Part shown: one piece after another, positions 48,749 to 53,485 of the stretch
Layout: the number at the start of each line of letters is the position of its first letter
Position numbering within the stretch: the stretch's first letter is position 1
NCBI RefSeq assembly: GCF_002287235.1
Contig: NZ_LMVP01000549.1
Location: 1-53,485, forward strand
Source of the DNA: Methanosarcina spelaei
GTDB lineage: Archaea; Halobacteriota; Methanosarcinia; Methanosarcinales; Methanosarcinaceae
Length of the DNA stretch: 53,485 nucleotides
Direction: 5' to 3'
The notes under the pieces: model-generated
What the model saw: only the letters and a program-made list of their open reading frames with translations
Told to the model about the DNA's origin: nothing
Database searches by the model: none
Program-made: the position numbers and the translations under genes

Positions 48749-48808
48749 AAAAAAGCTCATTTTACAAAAAAGTAAGGATTCGAGATTTAAAGTGAAAAGC
48801 GAAGAGGC

Positions 48809-48857
48809 GAGGGTTCACTTCATCCCCAACCTGAAGGACGGGGTATTCGTGACCCTC
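48809..48857. other. structured relic of an IS200/IS605-type right end
   Basis: A long imperfect hairpin: outer arms GAGGGTTCAC (48809-48818) and GTGACCCTC (48849-48857) with one bulge, inner CCCC/GGGG and CCT/AGG pairs. Its form is like the right-end hairpins that follow tnpB genes in archaeal IS605/IS1341 elements. No tnpB is present, so this may be a remnant. It lies about 110 bp upstream of the dapL start. Confidence 0.4.
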
Positions 48858-48964
48858 TGCGCTCCCGTAGTAATAAGTATTTTATTATCCCATACCTTTT
48901 AATATTCCAAACTCCGTAACTATGCTCACTTACGCATGCCAATCATCTTCAGGTGACGTTATCA

Positions 48965-50122
48965 ATGTATTCCGACCGAATCAACGCATTACCCCCATAC
49001 CTTTTTGCTACTATAGACGAAGCGAGGGACGAACTGATTGCCAGGGGAGTCGATGTTATCGACCTTGGCGTAGGAGATCCTGACCTGCCGACGCACCAGC
49101 ATATTGTCGATGCTATGCAGGAAGCTGTCTGCAACCCTAAAACTCACCAGTATCCTTCTTATGCAGGGATGCCGAAATTCAGGAAAGCGGCAGCGGATTG
49201 GTGTAAGAAATACAAGGGGATTGAGCTTGACCCTGCGACTGAAGTCCTTGCCCTGCTCGGGTCAAAGGAGGCAGTTGCACATATTCCGCTCGCTTTTGTC
49301 AACCCTGGAGATATCGTGCTCTATACTGAACCAGGGTATCCGGTTTACAAAATTGGGACAATGTTTGCGGGTGGAGATACGTATCCACTGCCGCTGACTG
49401 CGGAAAATGATTTCCTGCCTGACCTGGATTCAATTCCTGAGGATGTCCTGAATAAGGCAAAGTTATTCTTCTTTAACTACCCGAACAACCCGACTGCTGC
49501 AACCGCAGACATGCAATTTTTTGAAAAGGTCGTTGAGTTCTGCAAAAAGAATAACATCATTGCAGTGCATGACAACGCCTACTGCCAGATGACATACGAC
49601 GGGTACGAATCTCCTTCTTTTCTTGCTGCCGATGGGGCGATGGATATTGGCATGGAACTCTATTCGCATTCCAAGACCTATAACATGACAGGCTGGAGAC
49701 TCGGATTTGCGGTCGGAAATAAAGACCTTATAAAGGGGCTTGGCAAGGTCAAATCAAATGTAGACTCAGGTGTCTTTGACGCTATCCAGATCGCGGGCAT
49801 TGCAGCCCTCTGTTCTTCCCAGGCCTGTGTCGAAGAAACAAACAAAATATATCAGGAGAGACGGGATGCTTTGATAGAAGGGCTTACCGCAATGGGCCTC
49901 AAAGTAAAGCCGCCAAAAGCCACCTTCTATATCTGGGCTCCGGTACCTGAAGGTTTTACCTCAATGAGTTTTGCAAAACTCCTGCTCGAAGAAGCCGGAA
50001 TCATTGCAACTCCTGGTGTCGGGTTTGGAGAAGCCGGCGAAAGTTATATCAGGTTTGCCCTTACAAAACCGGTCGAGAGGATTAGAGAAGCTGTCGAAAG
50101 GATGAAAAAACTGAAATTATAA
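48965..50122 (+). CDS. dapL: LL-diaminopimelate aminotransferase
   Basis: This is a class I/II PLP-dependent aminotransferase of 385 residues that converts tetrahydrodipicolinate to LL-diaminopimelate in one step of lysine synthesis. The features match methanogen DapL: MYSDRINALPPYLFATIDEA at the start, IDLGVGDPDLPTH, FNYPNNPTAA (cofactor-binding Asn), NAYCQMTYDG (Asp/Tyr for PLP) and SHSKTYNMTGWRLGF with the Schiff-base Lys near residue 237. The ATG at 48965 is chosen because AGGTGA precedes it by about eight bases and homologues start here; the GTG at 48953 overlaps that site. No other lysine genes lie nearby. Confidence 0.92.
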   Translation: MYSDRINALPPYLFATIDEARDELIARGVDVIDLGVGDPDLPTHQHIVDAMQEAVCNPKTHQYPSYAGMPKFRKAAADWCKKYKGIELDPATEVLALLGSKEAVAHIPLAFVNPGDIVLYTEPGYPVYKIGTMFAGGDTYPLPLTAENDFLPDLDSIPEDVLNKAKLFFFNYPNNPTAATADMQFFEKVVEFCKKNNIIAVHDNAYCQMTYDGYESPSFLAADGAMDIGMELYSHSKTYNMTGWRLGFAVGNKDLIKGLGKVKSNVDSGVFDAIQIAGIAALCSSQACVEETNKIYQERRDALIEGLTAMGLKVKPPKATFYIWAPVPEGFTSMSFAKLLLEEAGIIATPGVGFGEAGESYIRFALTKPVERIREAVERMKKLKL

Positions 50123-50225
50123 GTGTTTATTTCAAAAAGAATCTGGCCCAAGAATGGGATACCAGGCCAGAAAAACTTTCTCTTTTTACAGCAGTCCTGC
50201 CTTTTTAATAAGCTCTATGTGAACT

Positions 50226-50771
50226 TCATTTTCTATCAAAAAAGATATTTTTCCCGGTTACGCTTAGCGGAATCCCAAAAACAACATCTGCGTCAAGCAA
50301 ACCCGAAACCCTGGCGGCTGCACCGATTGAGTACATCACTCTATTATCAATGCAGAAATCCTTGGCTTTTGCAACGGCTGCTCCTACAGCAATTCCCAGG
50401 TCTACATGTTTGAGCATGCAGTTCGGGCCACTGAAATCTACTTCTACCTTTTGCCGGTTCAGCATCTCAGCACAGGTTTCAAAACCACAGGCTCCACAGT
50501 CCAGGCCTGCAGCTCCTCTGGTTTTAACGCCAATCAGGACAGTAGCCCCTGCGTTTCGAAGATTTGCAGCATCCCTTTTTAAAAAAGCAAAGCCTTCACC
50601 TTTTTCTTCTGCCAGTTTTTCCATTGTAGAGGCAAGCAATTCTATATCAGATTTTTCGACAAGAGCCGTCACTATATCGTCTACACCTTTTGCTTTCGGG
50701 GCAGTCCGTGCAGCCAGAAGTATGCTTTCTGCAAGTGTGTTAAGGACTTGGGATTCAGGATTGAGAATCAT
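50226..50771 (-). CDS. DUF2148 ferredoxin-domain protein
   Basis: This 181-residue protein is of the DUF2148 family. It begins with ESILLAARTAPKAKGVDD, which is diagnostic. Conserved cysteines are in GLDCGACGFETC and PNCMLKHVDLG and could bind a 4Fe-4S cluster. The C-terminal IGAAARVSGLLDADVVFGIPLS resembles a nitroreductase-like FMN segment, but the fold is not certain. Such proteins are widespread in strict anaerobes; their function is unknown. It converges with dapL, leaving about 100 bp between stops. Confidence 0.88.
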   Translation of the reverse strand: MILNPESQVLNTLAESILLAARTAPKAKGVDDIVTALVEKSDIELLASTMEKLAEEKGEGFAFLKRDAANLRNAGATVLIGVKTRGAAGLDCGACGFETCAEMLNRQKVEVDFSGPNCMLKHVDLGIAVGAAVAKAKDFCIDNRVMYSIGAAARVSGLLDADVVFGIPLSVTGKNIFFDRK

Positions 50772-50856
50772 GCCAGCTAATTAGATTCATCCGGGTTTAA
50801 GCATTTCGCAGGCTAAAAAGGCTATTTGTAAAGGATATTTGTTTTTCTTTCCTTCT

Positions 50857-52098
50857 TTAAAAGGTAAACAACTCCCCATTTGCGGGAGCATATGCATCCA
50901 CGCCGATTTCTTCCGAAATCCACTGTGCAAAGCTTTCGGTTTTATCTCCATGCATTACAAAGACTCTTTCCGTACCTTTCCTACAGAAGTCCTTCACTAC
51001 CTTTTTTAACTCGCTATCGCCACTATGTGCGGAAAAATCGTACTGCTCTACTCTGGGCTTGAGTGTGAGGATATCTCCTCTGGTCTCGACAAACCTGTGA
51101 TCAAGGGCCAGCCTGCCGTTTGTGCCTTCTACCTGGTAGCCTGTAAGCAAGACTTTTGATTTGGGGTCCTTGTAAAGCCGGCTCAGGTAATAAAGTACCG
51201 GCCCTCCGTTCAGCATCCCGGCTGTAGTAACAATGACGGAAGGCTCTTTAAGGACTGAGTCCCTCTGCTGGTTTTTTACGGGAATGGCACGTCCGAAAGC
51301 CCGGTCAAGAAGCTTGGGATCTTTAAGATACTCAGGATATTTTTTAAGAACCTTGTATACATCCCTGCCCATGCCGTCCACATATGCCTGAATTCCGTGG
51401 GCATCAAGCAGCATAAGTATCTCCTGGGTCCTGCCTATTGCAAAGGCAGGTATAAGGGCAGTTCCTCCCCTATCAACAGTGCTAAGGACTGATTCGATAA
51501 ACCTCCCCTCAGTCTCTTTTCGCGGGATATGTTCTTCCCCAAAATACGTACTCTCGAGAACCAGAGTATCGGCCTCGGGAAATTCAGCTGCACCGGGCAC
51601 AAGCCTTGTTTCCTTAAGGTTGAAATCTCCGGTATAAAATAGGCTTTCTCCGGATTCCGATTCAAGGAAGACTCCGGATGCTCCAGGGATATGGCCTGCA
51701 TTGTAAAAACAGATTCTGTATCCATGACTTTTGAAAGGCTTGTCATAATCGATTTTTTGTGTTCGCCTGGCAAGCTTCTGGAGGTCATCGGGATCAAAAG
51801 GTGATACTCCTGACAGCGTACTTTCTGCAAGTTTCAGGGTATCTCTTCCAAGCAGAAAAGTAAATTCTGCAGTAGGAGGGGTCATGAAAAACTCAGGATT
51901 CTGATACATCAGGTTGGGGACAGCTCCGCAGTGATCGAGGTGCCCGTGGGAAATAAGCACGACTTTCGGTTCCATGCTATTAAGAGGATACTCTGGAATG
52001 TCCCCTGTTTTTATCCCGTAATCGAGCAAGACTTCCCCATTTACGAGCAAACCCGAACGTCCTACTTCCCTGCATCCGCCTTTAAAGGTAAGTTCCAG
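50857..52098 (-). CDS. beta-CASP metallo-beta-lactamase RNase (archaeal CPSF/RNase J type)
   Basis: This is an RNA-processing nuclease of the metallo-beta-lactamase/beta-CASP group, about 414 residues. Zinc-binding motifs are SHGHLDHCGAVP, FYNAGHIPGASG, FYTGDFN and, in the C-terminal part, SAHSGDSEL and VMHGDKTES. The beta-CASP domain has PAFAIGRTQEIL and TTAGMLNGGP. It lacks the N-terminal KH domains of aCPSF1, so it is of the shorter aCPSF2-like type, probably an endo/5'-exoribonuclease. The first strand LTFKGGCREVGRSG, essential in this fold, lies upstream of the first canonical start (TTG at 52050). The frame opens back to a TAA near 52130 with no ATG, GTG or TTG; GAGG stands seven bases before a CTG at 52096-52098, which I take as the start. 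Confidence 0.85.
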   Translation of the reverse strand: MELTFKGGCREVGRSGLLVNGEVLLDYGIKTGDIPEYPLNSMEPKVVLISHGHLDHCGAVPNLMYQNPEFFMTPPTAEFTFLLGRDTLKLAESTLSGVSPFDPDDLQKLARRTQKIDYDKPFKSHGYRICFYNAGHIPGASGVFLESESGESLFYTGDFNLKETRLVPGAAEFPEADTLVLESTYFGEEHIPRKETEGRFIESVLSTVDRGGTALIPAFAIGRTQEILMLLDAHGIQAYVDGMGRDVYKVLKKYPEYLKDPKLLDRAFGRAIPVKNQQRDSVLKEPSVIVTTAGMLNGGPVLYYLSRLYKDPKSKVLLTGYQVEGTNGRLALDHRFVETRGDILTLKPRVEQYDFSAHSGDSELKKVVKDFCRKGTERVFVMHGDKTESFAQWISEEIGVDAYAPANGELFTF

Positions 52099-52964
52099 AA
52101 TAAAACCTCTTGAAAATCTATTAAGACTTTACTATAATATATACTATATATTTGCGATAATATTTGTTAAATACTTCTGTGAGCACAGGCTGCCAGAAAT
52201 ATTTTCAAGGCTTAAATCCCTTCAACAGCTACCTGAATATTTTCACTAAATGCACATGATATTCTTCGAATAACAGGCACAAAAAGATGAAAAGTACTTT
52301 TCACCTCACTCTTTTTTGACTATTGACCTCGTCATTACCTTAAGTAGTAAGGCTGTCCTAACTATGATTTTTCAAACCATCGCTAAACCAATCAGTAAAT
52401 TGTCATAGAAGGCTTAAATTTAATAAGGAGCAGAAAATCAAAAGGAACATTGGGAGCCAGTTTTGTTTCGTACTTTCATGCTAAATCAAAAATATTAAGT
52501 TAGTAGGTGACATTGAAAAATATATTGGCATGCTTTAATTTGCTTATCAAGCTGATCCCAAAACTCAAAGTTACTCATCATAATCAATTATTGTAAATAA
52601 TCAGTCTGGTTTTTTATCATGAAAAATAGCTCTGAAAATTTAACTTCAAAAATTTGAACTCAACTTTATAAATAAACATAAAAAACAAAAAGTTTAATTT
52701 AAAAGAAAATAACTACTAATCAAAATAATCTAAGGTGCCTAAACATTTCCTCTAAAATAAGAAGATCATACCTTCATTTTTCACTTCAATTCACTTATTC
52801 ATAATTATACAACACTTAGCAAAACTTTCTCAGAAAGTATGAAAAACTTCCAAAAAATAGTGCTAAATGATGAACAAAATATTTAAAAATTGTTCTTCAA
52901 TACAAGTTGAAGGCAGAAAGTTTTGATATAAAAATTACAGATTATTTAAGTTTAGGAGAGAATC
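52099..52964. other. AT-rich spacer
   Basis: No gene recognised in about 860 bp. A 16-bp perfect palindrome (TGAAAAGTACTTTTCA, 52288-52303) stands out, about 190 bp upstream of the nuclease start. TATA-like stretches near 52140 (TATATACTATATA) probably belong to the nuclease promoter. Confidence 0.4.
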
Positions 52965-53096
52965 ATGGATATAAGCATCTCTGACGCTCCAACTTTGCTA
53001 TTACTTGGAGGCTTGTTTTTTATACTCATCTCATTTGTGAAAATTAATAAAGATAGTAACTGTATAACTATTGAAGCTGTCAGAGGGAGAGATATC
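52965..53096 (+). pseudogene. N-terminus of a small membrane protein, truncated by ISL3 element
   Basis: A good ribosome site (GGAGAGAATC then ATG) starts a frame with one membrane helix (APTLLLLGGLFFILISFVKI, residues 8-27) and a short hydrophilic part to residue 44. At 53097 the sequence changes to an ISL3 end (GGCTCTTCGTCATTTC), and the frame goes on only by chance to a TAG at 53153. The remaining part of the gene should lie beyond the element, outside this window. The family is not known. Confidence 0.6.
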
Positions 53097-53485
53097 GGCT
53101 CTTCGTCATTTCAGATGGGTAGTTTGAAATCTAACTTTCCTAATTTTAGATAGATCATAGTAATAAAATACTGAGTGTTTCGATACCCTCTCGCATTTCT
53201 TTTTATTAACTGTACAATACTGTTAATACCTTCCACAACTCCGTTAGTGACTCTGGAATCAAAGTAGTTTAGAATTCCATCCCAATGAGTTTTAATGGTT
53301 TTAGCAACCTCAATTATTGCCTCTAATCTACTATGAGTTGCCCAAAAGTACCACTTTTTTAGATATTGTTCAGCTTCCTCTCGGCTTTTGCATCCCCATA
53401 ACTTTCTAAGACTTTCTTTTATATTATATGCTCTACATGTATCCAGTTTTTGATTTTGGAGTTTTAAAAGCCTTTTTTTCTGTTT
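53097..53485 (-). mobile_element. ISL3-family insertion sequence, right part
   Basis: The element end is placed at 53097 because GGCTCTTCGTC is like the termini of ISL3-family elements and because it coincides with the break in the membrane-protein gene. The family makes 8-bp target duplications; the 8 bp before the end are GAGATATC, but the other copy is outside the window. Confidence 0.65.
53111..53485 (-). CDS. ISL3-family transposase, C-terminal part (runs off right edge)
   Basis: Reading the minus strand from the right edge gives 124 residues up to a TGA at 53111-53113. The C-terminal DDE_Tnp_ISL3 features are clear: LRKLWGCKSREEAEQYLKKW, then a helix AIIEVAKTIKTHWDGILNYF, then SRVTNGVVEGINSIVQLIKR with the catalytic Glu, and NARGYRNTQYFITMIYLKLG. 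The start and the two catalytic Asp residues lie beyond the window. The segment shown is without interruption, so the copy may be functional. Confidence 0.9.
   Translation of the reverse strand, partial: KQKKRLLKLQNQKLDTCRAYNIKESLRKLWGCKSREEAEQYLKKWYFWATHSRLEAIIEVAKTIKTHWDGILNYFDSRVTNGVVEGINSIVQLIKRNARGYRNTQYFITMIYLKLGKLDFKLPI

Larger units (their letters stand above)
48136..48755 (-). mobile_element. IS200/IS605-type element with TnpA only
   Basis: The element consists of one Y1-transposase gene on the minus strand and structured ends. The downstream end has a stem GCGGCCA (48140-48146) / TGGCCGC (48175-48181) with an inner ACCC/GGGT pairing. The upstream end has three 15-bp repeats and a hairpin (48678-48748). 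Y1 elements recognise such hairpins as single strands and leave no target duplication. The exact cleavage sites cannot be fixed from one copy. Confidence 0.75.

Noticed and set aside
48809-48857. Folded segment considered as a tRNA or riboswitch
   Set aside because: It has a single long stem, no cloverleaf and no T-loop consensus; an IS end relic fits better.
49463-49669. Minus-strand frame inside dapL, like other opposite-strand frames within long genes
   Set aside because: Shadow of a strongly conserved gene with no signal of its own.

Overview
The window reads as chromosomal DNA of a Methanosarcina-type methanogenic archaeon. Clues are long AT-rich intergenic regions, TATA boxes, multi-PAS HisKA_2-type sensor kinases, a core-MetE-type methionine synthase, an LL-diaminopimelate aminotransferase, an archaeal beta-CASP nuclease, a DUF2148 ferredoxin-like protein, and a mixture of IS66, IS200/IS605 and ISL3 elements. 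The genus call is inference from protein content; no rRNA or tRNA gene is present to confirm it.

Left part (1-12 kb): an IS66-family transposase N-terminus that runs off the left edge and carries an in-frame TAG; a membrane-anchored metallophosphoesterase; an aldo/keto reductase with a ferredoxin-like tail; a core-MetE pseudogene broken by a G-run frameshift and by a 198-bp MITE-like insertion with an 8-bp target duplication (4259-4472); a small BofA-like membrane protein; a PAS-GAF-PAS-PAS histidine kinase; acylphosphatase; and an alkaline-phosphatase-superfamily ectoenzyme.

Middle part (12-28 kb): a DUF2157/GDYXXLXY membrane pair; a 1364-residue DUF4062-NACHT-HEAT STAND protein divergent from a MarR regulator and a bacterial-type LonA protease; a thioredoxin lipoprotein; an ABC1/UbiB-type kinase-like protein; an anchored hypothetical protein with an expanding 15-bp coding repeat; and an iron-sulfur flavoprotein-like reductase. 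Several spacers carry short tandem repeat arrays.

The 28.1-44.3 kb region is a co-directional three-gene module encoding 231, about 1214 and 3874 residues. The giant protein combines an N-terminal region with a nucleotide-sugar-transferase-like look, a very long beta-rich region, and at least five or six LysM-like repeats. None has a signal peptide I can see. This is the best candidate in the window for an undescribed system, probably acquired horizontally.

Right part (44.9-53.5 kb): a Bcr/CflA-type drug exporter with a palindromic operator candidate, an alpha/beta hydrolase, a LysE-type exporter, an IS200/IS605 TnpA element with structured ends, dapL, a DUF2148 protein, a beta-CASP nuclease that seems to need a non-canonical start codon, and the end of an ISL3 element that truncates a small membrane-protein gene at the right edge.
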